Source: Actinomycetes bacterium
Lineage (GTDB): Bacteria; Actinomycetota; Acidimicrobiia; Acidimicrobiales; JAMCPL01
Assembly (NCBI GenBank): GCA_021846725.1
Contig: JAJZWK010000047.1
Span: 1-11,406, forward strand
Reading direction: 5' to 3'
DNA length: 11,406 nucleotides
In this document: positions 1 to 5,923 of the stretch, piece after piece
Layout of the letters: each line of letters opens with the position of its first letter
Position numbering within the stretch: position 1 is the stretch's first letter
The notes under the pieces: generated by a model
Told to the model about the DNA's origin: nothing
Database searches by the model: none
The model's input: only the letters and a program-made list of their open reading frames with translations
Program-made: the position numbers and the translations under genes

Positions 1-688
1 CGCCAGGAGGTGCAGTATCAGCAGAAATTTGCGAACTGACCAATCCCCTCTCCATTGCAAGCACAGACAGCTTGGTCCTTGAGTTCACTCCGAGTTTATC
101 GAATATATGGCGTATGTGGGTCTCCACGGTACGCCTTGATATCTCCAGCCTGTCAGCTATTTCCTTATTGGGTAGCCCCTCCACCACCATTTTTACCACT
201 TCCATCTCACGATCGGACAAAGTGGATAGCTGCACGCTTGGCTCTGGAGTAAGCTCATCTGTACCCTCCCTTAGCCCCATTGCGAGTGACCTATCTACCA
301 CCACTGCCCCCGATCTTAAGGCATACACCGCGTTTACGATCTCTTCATCAGGAGCGCTTTTCAGTAAATAACCCGACACTCCCGCAGAGAGGGCCGACCT
401 TAGGTAGTCACTGTCACCATAGGCAGACAGAATAAGCAACTTCATCTTTGGGAACTCTTTTGACAATTTCCTTGAAAACTCTATGCCATTCTCGCCTGGC
501 AACCGGACATCGAGTACCATGATGTCAGGCTGGCTCTCTTGCAGTAGCTCATAAGCATCCTTCGTATTGCTAGCTTCTCCGATCACCACTACGTCACCAC
601 TCTCTTCCAGTATCTCCCTCGTACCTTGACGTACTACCGGGTGATCGTCCACCAAAATAACACTCAAGGGATGATGTTCCACTAGCAT
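1..688 (-). CDS. NarL/FixJ-family response regulator, partial at left edge
   Basis: This is a DNA-binding response regulator that accepts a phosphoryl group from a histidine kinase and controls transcription. 229 codons are visible and the stop lies beyond the left edge. Residues about 9-125 form the receiver domain: acidic pair D14-D15, phosphoacceptor D60 in VLDVRLPG, switch S88 in LILSAY, and K110 in GYLLKSAP. A LuxR-type helix-turn-helix covers about 155-215 (LSDREMEVV, then NKEIADRLEISRRTVETHIRHIFDKLG). Both domains are therefore complete and only a short tail should be missing. The ATG at 688 is chosen because GAAGGTGAG, close to a full Shine-Dalgarno, lies just upstream. The gene diverges from a second regulator with the same LILSAY and GYLLKSAP blocks, so the two look like paralogues. 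Its targets cannot be read from the sequence. Confidence 0.93.
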   Translation of the reverse strand, partial: MLVEHHPLSVILVDDHPVVRQGTREILEESGDVVVIGEASNTKDAYELLQESQPDIMVLDVRLPGENGIEFSRKLSKEFPKMKLLILSAYGDSDYLRSALSAGVSGYLLKSAPDEEIVNAVYALRSGAVVVDRSLAMGLREGTDELTPEPSVQLSTLSDREMEVVKMVVEGLPNKEIADRLEISRRTVETHIRHIFDKLGVNSRTKLSVLAMERGLVSSQISADTAPPG

Positions 689-691
689 TAG

Positions 692-702
692 CTCACCTTC
701 TC
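692..702 (-). promoter_or_regulatory. Ribosome binding site of the minus-strand response regulator
   Basis: Read on the minus strand this is GAGAAGGTGAG, followed by CTA and the ATG at 688. GAAGGTGA matches seven of eight bases of GGAGGTGA, the ideal pairing partner of the 16S rRNA 3' end. It fixes the start of the minus-strand regulator. It also contrasts with most other genes in the window, which show no such site. Confidence 0.75.
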
Positions 703-716
703 ACACTGGGTATAAA

Positions 717-725
717 ATTATACCA
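717..725 (-). promoter_or_regulatory. Extended -10 promoter of the minus-strand response regulator
   Basis: The minus strand reads TGGTATAAT, a perfect TATAAT with the TGN extension. Transcription would start near 710, giving a leader of about 22 bases that contains the ribosome binding site. No good -35 hexamer is visible at the usual distance, as is common for extended -10 promoters. Confidence 0.6.
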
Positions 726-789
726 CTATCCATTATTCATACTACTACCCCATTATGCTACTGCCACACAGTTTGGACAACGGTACCAT

Positions 790-808
790 CACGTATATTC
801 TATACGTG
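790..808. promoter_or_regulatory. Perfect inverted repeat, probable operator
   Basis: CACGTATA, a 3-base spacer TTC, then TATACGTG: an exact 8-bp dyad. It lies between the two divergent response-regulator genes, roughly 80-100 bases upstream of the predicted minus-strand transcription start and 135-155 upstream of the plus-strand one. Dimeric helix-turn-helix regulators bind dyads of this size, and the adjacent regulators are natural candidates; that link is inference. It is not followed by a T-run and lies outside transcripts, so a terminator is unlikely. Confidence 0.55.
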
Positions 809-844
809 TTTACCCCGATTTTGTCATAGGTATTTACCGTAGTA

Positions 845-889
845 TCGGCCTTTCGCTGTATCAATTGACCACAATGTCGGCCTTCCGCT
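845..889. repeat. Direct repeat with 32-base period upstream of the second regulator
   Basis: TCGGCCTTTCGCT at 845-857 recurs as TCGGCCTTCCGCT at 877-889, with one mismatch in 13. The 32-base period is about three helical turns, which would put both copies on the same DNA face. Relative to the predicted start of transcription near 943 the copies lie at about -98 to -86 and -66 to -54, a usual place for activator sites. A weaker promoter-like pair, TTGACC (865-870), 18 bases, TACCGT (889-894), overlaps the second copy. Confidence 0.45.
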
Positions 890-927
890 ACCGTGTCCAC
901 CACATTTATGAAGGGCAACCCACTCAG

Positions 928-936
928 TGCTATAAT
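928..936 (+). promoter_or_regulatory. Extended -10 promoter, leaderless start of the second regulator
   Basis: TGC followed by TATAAT is a perfect extended -10. Seven bases separate it from the GTG at 944, so the predicted transcript would begin at or one base before the start codon. No Shine-Dalgarno is present before this GTG. No convincing -35 is seen 16-18 bases upstream. Confidence 0.6.
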
Positions 937-943
937 TATTTCA

Positions 944-1603
944 GTGGAAGGCTCTCCTATTACAATATTGCTTGCTGATGACCATGCCGTAGTAAGGGAA
1001 GGTATTCGAGAAATCATCGAAAGAAGCCCGGATATGGAGGTGATAGGGGAAGCCGGTGACGGTGAACAGGCAGTCGACATCGCTAGCCGTACTCTGCCAG
1101 AAGTGGCATTGCTGGATATAAAGCTACCCGGCATCACCGGAATCGATGCTGCCAGGCAAATCGCCAAAGTATCACCAAAGACCAAAGTACTTATCTTAAG
1201 CGCCTATGCGGAACGAGCTTACATAGAAGCCGCCATGGAAGCAGGTGTACATGGCTACCTGCTCAAAAGCGCCCCAGGCAGGGTGCTGCTCGACTCAATA
1301 AGGGCAGTTAGATCGGGGGCAATGGTGCTCGACAGCTCGTTACCCAGAGGACCTATCGGTCATTCCATAGATACTTTGCCTTCGCCATCAGAGGCTCCTA
1401 CCCTGACTCCTCGTGAAATTGAAATAGTGGCCCTAGTCACGAAAGGCTACCGCAACAAGCAAATTGCTATGGAACTGGGAGTATCCCTACGTACCGTGGA
1501 AAGCCACCTTGAACACGTCTTTGACAAGGTAGGGAGCACGTCACGCACTGAGCTGTCGATGTATGCAGTTGCACATGGATGGGTGGATCCATCCGCTGAT
1601 TAG
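944..1603 (+). CDS. NarL/FixJ-family response regulator
   Basis: A 219-residue two-component output regulator. The receiver domain (about 5-123) has D12-D13, phosphoacceptor D58 (LLDIKLPG), S86 (LILSAY) and K108 (GYLLKSAP). A linker is followed by a LuxR-type helix-turn-helix at about 153-210 (LTPREIEIV, NKQIAMELGVSLRTVESHLEHVFDKVG). The GTG at 944 is preferred because it gives the short leader usual before the first receiver strand (ITILLADDH) and directly follows an extended -10 box. In-frame GTG 893 and ATG 908 would add 17 or 12 residues with no family counterpart. The sensor kinase gene starts 29 bases downstream on the same strand, so the two are very likely co-transcribed partners. All phosphotransfer residues are present. 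The regulated genes are unknown. Confidence 0.93.
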   Translation: MEGSPITILLADDHAVVREGIREIIERSPDMEVIGEAGDGEQAVDIASRTLPEVALLDIKLPGITGIDAARQIAKVSPKTKVLILSAYAERAYIEAAMEAGVHGYLLKSAPGRVLLDSIRAVRSGAMVLDSSLPRGPIGHSIDTLPSPSEAPTLTPREIEIVALVTKGYRNKQIAMELGVSLRTVESHLEHVFDKVGSTSRTELSMYAVAHGWVDPSAD

Positions 1604-1632
1604 CCGGATCAGCAAATTATGACCACTGACTA

Positions 1633-3195
1633 ATGGCTACGAACCTCATACATCGTACAACTGAAGATTCCAGTAGCATATTGTGGCCGCCACCAATCGG
1701 TAGTGCACGTTTCTGGATAGTACAGGCACTCGTCATAGGTGTAACGATCATCCAGGAATTGTTATGGCTGCCCAGTATCAAGCGATTCGATCTTGGTATA
1801 CCTCCATTTATAGCCGTAGGGCTGTTCGGAGTGCCCATTCTCTATGCCGCCTTGAACTACGGATTCACGGCGTCGATGGCTACTGCTACAACAGCTACTG
1901 GTATAACGGTGATAACGATAGCAATAAACGGAGCACTTGGAATGCTGCCAACACTCTATGCCTGGGCATATGCAGTCGAGTTGGGATCCTTGCTGGTCGT
2001 AGCAGCCTCCGTCGGCTCACGTTTCGAACGTGAGATGTTAGCAAGAATAGAGATAGAGAAAGCTGCCGCTACGGCCACAGCTGCCGAAGCCCGATATCAT
2101 TCACTCTTTGAAGCAAGCGCAGCTCCTGTACTACTCGTAGACAGCGATGACATTATAAGAGAGGCAAATGAATCCGCACGAAAGATATTCTCTCCCCACA
2201 CCCTCTTTGGAAAGACGCTTACAGACGTTACGAACCATAAGATATCAGTGGCACTCCTAAATCGTAACCAACAACTATCTCTCCCCACACACCTAGTCAC
2301 ACCTGATGGCACGCAGTATATGCTCGTGGCTACATCAGTGCCATATGACATGATGTCAGGCATATCTGAACAATCTGGAGATGAAGAGCAGCACAAAATG
2401 ATGCAGATTATCTTCCAGGATGTAACCGAAGAGGTAGAACAACAACGCCGTACAGAGGCATATGCAGAACATGTTTTGCGAGCCCAGGAAGAAGAGAGAA
2501 GCAGGATAGCACGTGAGCTCCATGATGAACCTGTTCAGTCCCTGGTGCATCTCTGTCACAGGATAGATGCAGTGATGGATTCGGCAGACCTGCCTGAAAA
2601 TACACTCACAGAACTTGAATCCACACGCACGCTTACAGAGAGCACAATTACTGAGTTGCGCAATATAGCAACTGCACTACGACCTCCAGCCCTAGACGAC
2701 CTTGGTCTGGTGGCATCGTTGCGAAATCTTGTAGAAGAATACCGTGAACGCAATGGGGCCAAAATATGGTTGAAAACTGCCGGTACGATTCCAAGGCTGG
2801 ACAAATGGCAGGAACTAACTATCTACAGAATAGCCCAAGAGGCACTTTCGAATGTCGAACGCCATTCTGGAGCCGATCAGGTAACAGTGTCACTCAAGAG
2901 CACGCCCTCAATGTTAAGGCTGGTAGTCGTGGATAATGGCCATGGGTTTACAGGTATGTTGTCCAGCACTTCTGTAATAACCGATCAGACGATAAAGAAC
3001 CGTACGGACTTATACAACAAAAAAGGCCGTAATAATAATACCATAGCTACTGCAACAAATAAGACATCATACGACAACCGAGCACATCTCGGCCTACTGG
3101 GTATGACCGAGCGTGCTCAACTAGTAGGTGCCCGCCTCAGGATAATATCGCATACAGATCATGGTACACTAGTAAGCCTGAGGATGAAATATTAG
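1633..3195 (+). CDS. Membrane-bound NarL-type sensor histidine kinase with PAS domain
   Basis: A 520-residue sensor kinase that should phosphorylate the regulator encoded just upstream. The N-terminus has about four hydrophobic segments (near 27-46, 56-75, 79-98 and 105-127), so it is an integral membrane protein without a large external domain. A PAS-like region follows (about 155-270, starting RYHSLFEASAAPVLLVD). A coiled linker leads into a HisKA_3 dimerisation domain with EEERSRIARELHDEP; the predicted phosphorylated residue is H297. The ATPase domain has the N-box QEALSNVERHSGAD (N407) and G1 box DNGHGF (D434), and ends with GLLGMTERA. Between DNGHGF and HLGLLGM lie about 45 residues rich in Asn and Thr, where relatives usually have about ten. 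The ATG at 1633 is the first possible start after an in-frame TGA at 1627 and has no clear ribosome binding site. The signal sensed is unknown. Confidence 0.92.
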   Translation: MATNLIHRTTEDSSSILWPPPIGSARFWIVQALVIGVTIIQELLWLPSIKRFDLGIPPFIAVGLFGVPILYAALNYGFTASMATATTATGITVITIAINGALGMLPTLYAWAYAVELGSLLVVAASVGSRFEREMLARIEIEKAAATATAAEARYHSLFEASAAPVLLVDSDDIIREANESARKIFSPHTLFGKTLTDVTNHKISVALLNRNQQLSLPTHLVTPDGTQYMLVATSVPYDMMSGISEQSGDEEQHKMMQIIFQDVTEEVEQQRRTEAYAEHVLRAQEEERSRIARELHDEPVQSLVHLCHRIDAVMDSADLPENTLTELESTRTLTESTITELRNIATALRPPALDDLGLVASLRNLVEEYRERNGAKIWLKTAGTIPRLDKWQELTIYRIAQEALSNVERHSGADQVTVSLKSTPSMLRLVVVDNGHGFTGMLSSTSVITDQTIKNRTDLYNKKGRNNNTIATATNKTSYDNRAHLGLLGMTERAQLVGARLRIISHTDHGTLVSLRMKY

Positions 3196-3208
3196 CGTAA
3201 TTATTACG
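3196..3208. promoter_or_regulatory. Inverted repeat at the proS promoter
   Basis: CGTAAT, one central T, then ATTACG: an exact 6-bp dyad. It begins one base after the stop codon of the kinase gene and ends two bases before the predicted -10 box of proS, so a protein bound here would cover the -35 to -10 spacer. Function is inference; the site is AT-rich and short. Confidence 0.35.
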
Positions 3209-3210
3209 TG

Positions 3211-3216
3211 TATCAT
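3211..3216 (+). promoter_or_regulatory. Probable -10 box of proS (leaderless)
   Basis: TATCAT, six bases, then the ATG at 3223. No Shine-Dalgarno precedes the ATG. The same hexamer with the same spacing stands before the DUF4388 gene, and TATCNT with six bases also stands before cysS and valS. No good -35 is visible. Confidence 0.55.
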
Positions 3217-3222
3217 TGAGTC

Positions 3223-4668
3223 ATGTCTACATCAACAAAGGCACCAAAAGGGACGAAGGCAAGCTCCATCACCCCCCAGCAGGAAGACTTTCCGCGCTGG
3301 TACCAGGATGTCGTTTCCAAAACCGAATTAGCCGAAAACGGTCCCGTGCGAGGAACAATGGTAATACGACCATACGGATACGCTATATGGGAACGAATCC
3401 AGAACGAATTGGACAAACGCATAAAGGCTGCCGGAGCACAAAACGCATACTTCCCACTGCTTATACCTGAATCGTACCTACATCGCGAATCCGAACATGT
3501 AGAAGGCTTCAGTCCAGAACTTGCTGTAGTAACTCATGGAGGGGGTAAAAAGCTGGAGGAGCCTGCCGTCGTCAGGCCAACTAGCGAGACTATAATCAAT
3601 GCATATTTTGCCAAGTGGATACAGAGCTATCGCGACTTGCCACTACTGATCAACCAGTGGGCAAATGTGGTTCGCTGGGAATTGAGACCAAGGCTCTTCC
3701 TGAGAACTACCGAGTTTCTCTGGCAGGAAGGTCACACTGCACACGCATCTGCTGAAGAGGCGCGTGACTACGCAATCAAGATACTACAGACCGTCTACGA
3801 AGACCTCATGGTAGATGTCATGGCAGTGCCGGTTACAACAGGACGAAAAACGGCCAAAGAACGCTTCCCGGGTGCTGAGGAGAGTTGGACATGCGAAGGT
3901 ATGATGCGCGATGGAAAGGCGCTCCAAATGGGAACAAGTCACGAACTCGGACAACGATTCTCCAAGATGTTTGGTACGACATTCCAGACTTCGGATGGAA
4001 TCGAAACTCATGTGTGGCAGACATCTTGGGGAGTATCTACACGCTTGCTGGGAGCGTTGATCATGGCACATGGTGACGATGACGGGTTGTGCCTACCACC
4101 GAAACTCGCTCCTATACAGGCAGTAATAGTACTCATATCGCCGGATAGCGATATAGAAACAGTCGGGATACAATTACTACGAGAACTCAAGGGGAAAGGC
4201 TGCCGTGTAGAGGTGGACAGCGACACACATATCTCTTATGGCCGCAGGGTAACTGGCTGGGAAATCAAGGGTGTCCCTATAAGGATAGAAATAGGGAAGC
4301 GCGAATTGGGTGCTGGTAACGTAACTATAGCGTTGCGCGATACAGGAGAGAAACAGTCAATCCCAGTCGCATCTGCAAGTGCTGTTGCAATGGATGCCCT
4401 ATCTTCTATGCAACATAGAATGTTCGAACAGGCACGATCATTTCGCGATGAACATACCTATCCGGCTACAACATTGGAAGATGCAATAGCTAAAGCAATA
4501 GAAGGAAAAGGATTTGCAACCATTCCATGGAGTCTGGTGAGGGGCAAGGGCGAAGAAGAACTTGCAAAGGAAGGGTTAACTGTACGTTGCCTCGTAGCAG
4601 AGAATGGATCATTGCCTATAGGAATAGATGACGACGACACGCTGGCTGTTATCGCTAAGGCGTACTGA
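3223..4668 (+). CDS. proS: Prolyl-tRNA synthetase, archaeal/eukaryal (type 3) form
   Basis: A cytosolic class II aminoacyl-tRNA synthetase that charges tRNA-Pro with proline using ATP. The 481-residue length and start pattern (PRWYQDVVSKTELAENGPVRGTMVIRPYG region) fit the short archaeal/eukaryal type rather than the roughly 570-residue bacterial type with an inserted editing domain; motifs 2 and 3 are not separated by that insertion. Visible elements are motif 1 (about 43-67), the RPTSE loop (118-122), motif 2 RWELRPRLFLRTTEFLWQEGH (151-171), and the motif 3 region with TSWGVSTRLLGALIMAHGDDDG (268-288). An anticodon-binding domain follows at about 297-400. The C-terminal domain keeps only one cysteine, so the zinc site of archaeal relatives is lost. 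The protein ends in KAY, the C-terminal tyrosine typical of the type. The ATG follows a TATCAT box by six bases. Confidence 0.96.
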   Translation: MSTSTKAPKGTKASSITPQQEDFPRWYQDVVSKTELAENGPVRGTMVIRPYGYAIWERIQNELDKRIKAAGAQNAYFPLLIPESYLHRESEHVEGFSPELAVVTHGGGKKLEEPAVVRPTSETIINAYFAKWIQSYRDLPLLINQWANVVRWELRPRLFLRTTEFLWQEGHTAHASAEEARDYAIKILQTVYEDLMVDVMAVPVTTGRKTAKERFPGAEESWTCEGMMRDGKALQMGTSHELGQRFSKMFGTTFQTSDGIETHVWQTSWGVSTRLLGALIMAHGDDDGLCLPPKLAPIQAVIVLISPDSDIETVGIQLLRELKGKGCRVEVDSDTHISYGRRVTGWEIKGVPIRIEIGKRELGAGNVTIALRDTGEKQSIPVASASAVAMDALSSMQHRMFEQARSFRDEHTYPATTLEDAIAKAIEGKGFATIPWSLVRGKGEEELAKEGLTVRCLVAENGSLPIGIDDDDTLAVIAKAY

Positions 4669-4705
4669 TATCGCCAAGGCATACTGAATGACAAAAGCAT
4701 ACTGA
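4651..4705 (+). repeat. Three degenerate copies of the proS 3' end
   Basis: Copy 1 is ATCGCTAAGGCGTACTGA (4651-4668), the last five codons of proS with the stop. Copy 2 is ATCGCCAAGGCATACTGA (4670-4687). Copy 3 is ATGACAAAAGCATACTGA (4688-4705). Copies 1 and 2 differ at two positions. Copies 2 and 3 share their last ten bases, except nothing differs in GCATACTGA. The periods are 19 and 18 bases, so copies 2 and 3 lie one frame off copy 1. Each would encode (I/M)(A/T)KAY-stop. Replication slippage is the simplest origin. Confidence 0.7.
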
Positions 4706-4773
4706 GGGACAGGAGCGCAAGCCTTTGGCTTTGGGCTGAGAGCTTTGACCTGAGGGCTTTATCCTGAACTGGG
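4669..4773. other. Convergent intergenic region between proS and the crotonase gene
   Basis: Besides the proS-end repeats, this stretch has CTGAGAGCTTT (4736-4746) repeated as CTGAGGGCTTT (4750-4760). It also holds a weak hairpin, AAGCC-TTT-GGCTT (4719-4731). The hairpin has only five pairs and no T-run, so I do not call it a terminator, though convergent genes need one here. No coding sequence is supported. Confidence 0.4.
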
Positions 4774-5577
4774 TTAGAAGTGGGGTGGCCTCTTCCCTTT
4801 AATGGCAGCAACGCCTTCCTTCACGTCTTCTCCCAAGAAACAGAGCATCTCAAGTGCCAGAGATTCTCCAAAAATTGGCATCGACTGCCTGTACCAACCA
4901 TTGAGTGCCTTTTTGGTCCACTGAATCGCCAACTGACTTCCTGCAGCCAGGCGCTCAGCAATTGCAATTGCTTCAGATAGCACTTGTTCGTCAGGTACAC
5001 ACTTGGATACAAGACCAATTCGTTCGGCTTCACGGCCGTCGAGAAAATCGGCAGTCAAGAGATAGTACTTGGCTTTCGCCATACCGCACAACATCGGCCA
5101 AACCAACGCTCCGTGGTCACCGGCAGCAACCCCGAGGCGAACATGCCCATCGGTCAATCTCACAGATTCACCCATTACACTAATATCGGCCATCAGCGCA
5201 ATGGCAAGACCAGCCCCTACAGCAACTCCATTTATGGCAGATATTACAGGCTTTCGTGAAGAGATCATGTTCTCTACAATTGCCCCTGCATCCCTCCACT
5301 GTACAAGCATGGCCTCGTATGAAGAGGTCATCTCCTCAATCATACCCATATCGCCACCTGCACTGAATGCTCGCCCCGCTCCGGTTACTACTACACATCT
5401 TGCCTGCTCGTCAGCGTCCACCACATGCCATACCTCAGACATCTCACGATGAAGCCTCACGTTGGCTGAGTTAAGAGTATCAGGTCTATTGAAGGTAGCT
5501 ACTACTACACCATTGTCTCGCCTGTCAAAATCGATATATTCGAAATCTGTGTAACTTGAAAAATGATCTCCTGCCAT
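4774..5577 (-). CDS. Enoyl-CoA hydratase/isomerase (crotonase) family protein
   Basis: A 267-residue cytosolic protein of the crotonase fold. Members act on acyl-CoA thioesters by stabilising an enolate in an oxyanion hole, often in fatty-acid or amino-acid breakdown. The family signature is clear: ATFNRPDTLNSAN (27-39), CVVVTGAGRAFSAGGDM (61-77) and AINGVAVGAGLAIALMADI (114-132). The segment LTDGHVRLGVAAGDHGALVWP (141-161) has His145 and Asp153 near where classical hydratases carry their second catalytic Glu (xxPEIxLGxxPGxGG). So the reaction is uncertain and I give no gene symbol. The ATG at 5577 (MAGDHFSSYTDFEYIDF) gives the usual family length. An upstream in-frame extension to 5808 would add 77 residues with no family counterpart and cross the promoter. 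The gene faces proS and diverges from the DUF4388 gene. Confidence 0.88.
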   Translation of the reverse strand: MAGDHFSSYTDFEYIDFDRRDNGVVVATFNRPDTLNSANVRLHREMSEVWHVVDADEQARCVVVTGAGRAFSAGGDMGMIEEMTSSYEAMLVQWRDAGAIVENMISSRKPVISAINGVAVGAGLAIALMADISVMGESVRLTDGHVRLGVAAGDHGALVWPMLCGMAKAKYYLLTADFLDGREAERIGLVSKCVPDEQVLSEAIAIAERLAAGSQLAIQWTKKALNGWYRQSMPIFGESLALEMLCFLGEDVKEGVAAIKGKRPPHF

Positions 5578-5584
5578 ACACTGA

Positions 5585-5614
5585 AAGGTATACCCGATAT
5601 CTCCATGCTTGCAA
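5585..5614 (-). promoter_or_regulatory. Probable promoter of the crotonase gene (leaderless)
   Basis: On the minus strand TTGCAA (5614-5609) is followed after 18 bases by TACCTT (5590-5585), then seven bases and the ATG at 5577. No Shine-Dalgarno precedes the ATG. An overlapping TATACC two bases further upstream could be the -10 instead, which would give a leader of a few bases. Confidence 0.45.
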
Positions 5615-5888
5615 ATCAAGAGGACCAGCGAACAGACAGTTTGGACAGGAAAGTCATTTATCCGAGCAAGCAGTGCAAGGTGGATGAGCCGCCAACAGTC
5701 CATCGAACTGTTACGGGACAGGCACGGCAAAGCACAATGTTCACGTTGAAGTGCATAGATGACAAACCATGACCGGCATACGCCACAGGTTATTGCTACC
5801 GATTGCAATGCGAAGTCAGAAGGACAACAAGCCCAAGATATCTATCCGCTAAGCCATGTTGTAAAAATTGTGTCGGCGCTACTACTGG

Positions 5889-5917
5889 TTGCGTCAATAA
5901 AATATATGAGATATCAT
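5889..5917 (+). promoter_or_regulatory. Promoter of the DUF4388 gene (leaderless)
   Basis: TTGCGT (5889-5894), 17 bases, TATCAT (5912-5917), six bases, ATG at 5924. This is the best complete -35/-10 pair in the window. The -10 sequence and its distance to the start codon are identical to those before proS. No ribosome binding site is present. Confidence 0.6.
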
Positions 5918-5923
5918 CTAAGT

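Larger units (their letters stand above)
5578..5923. other. Divergent intergenic region, crotonase gene / DUF4388 gene
   Basis: This 346-base stretch holds the promoters of both flanking genes and one short dyad, AACAGT, seven bases, ACTGTT (5694-5712), which may be an operator. The plus strand is open from 5759 and would add 55 residues, including a hydrophobic stretch (VVKIVSALLLVASIKYM), to the DUF4388 protein. I treat that as non-coding because a promoter lies directly before the inner ATG. No tRNA or other RNA gene is seen. Confidence 0.45.

Noticed and set aside
768..779. ACAGTTTGGACA also present at 5636-5647, both in divergent intergenic regions
   Set aside because: A 12-base match is expected a few times by chance in a window this size, and no dyad or spacing supports a binding site.
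745..1185. Minus-strand open frame of 146 codons overlapping the second response regulator
   Set aside because: It is antisense to a clear receiver domain, has no family resemblance and crosses the divergent promoter region.
4719..4731. Rho-independent terminator AAGCC-TTT-GGCTT
   Set aside because: Five base pairs, low stability and no following T-run on either strand.
4669..4767. Read-through extension of proS after TGA, 32 sense codons to the next TGA
   Set aside because: An open run of this length is expected fairly often by chance, and the type 3 ProRS family ends at the KAY that precedes the first TGA.
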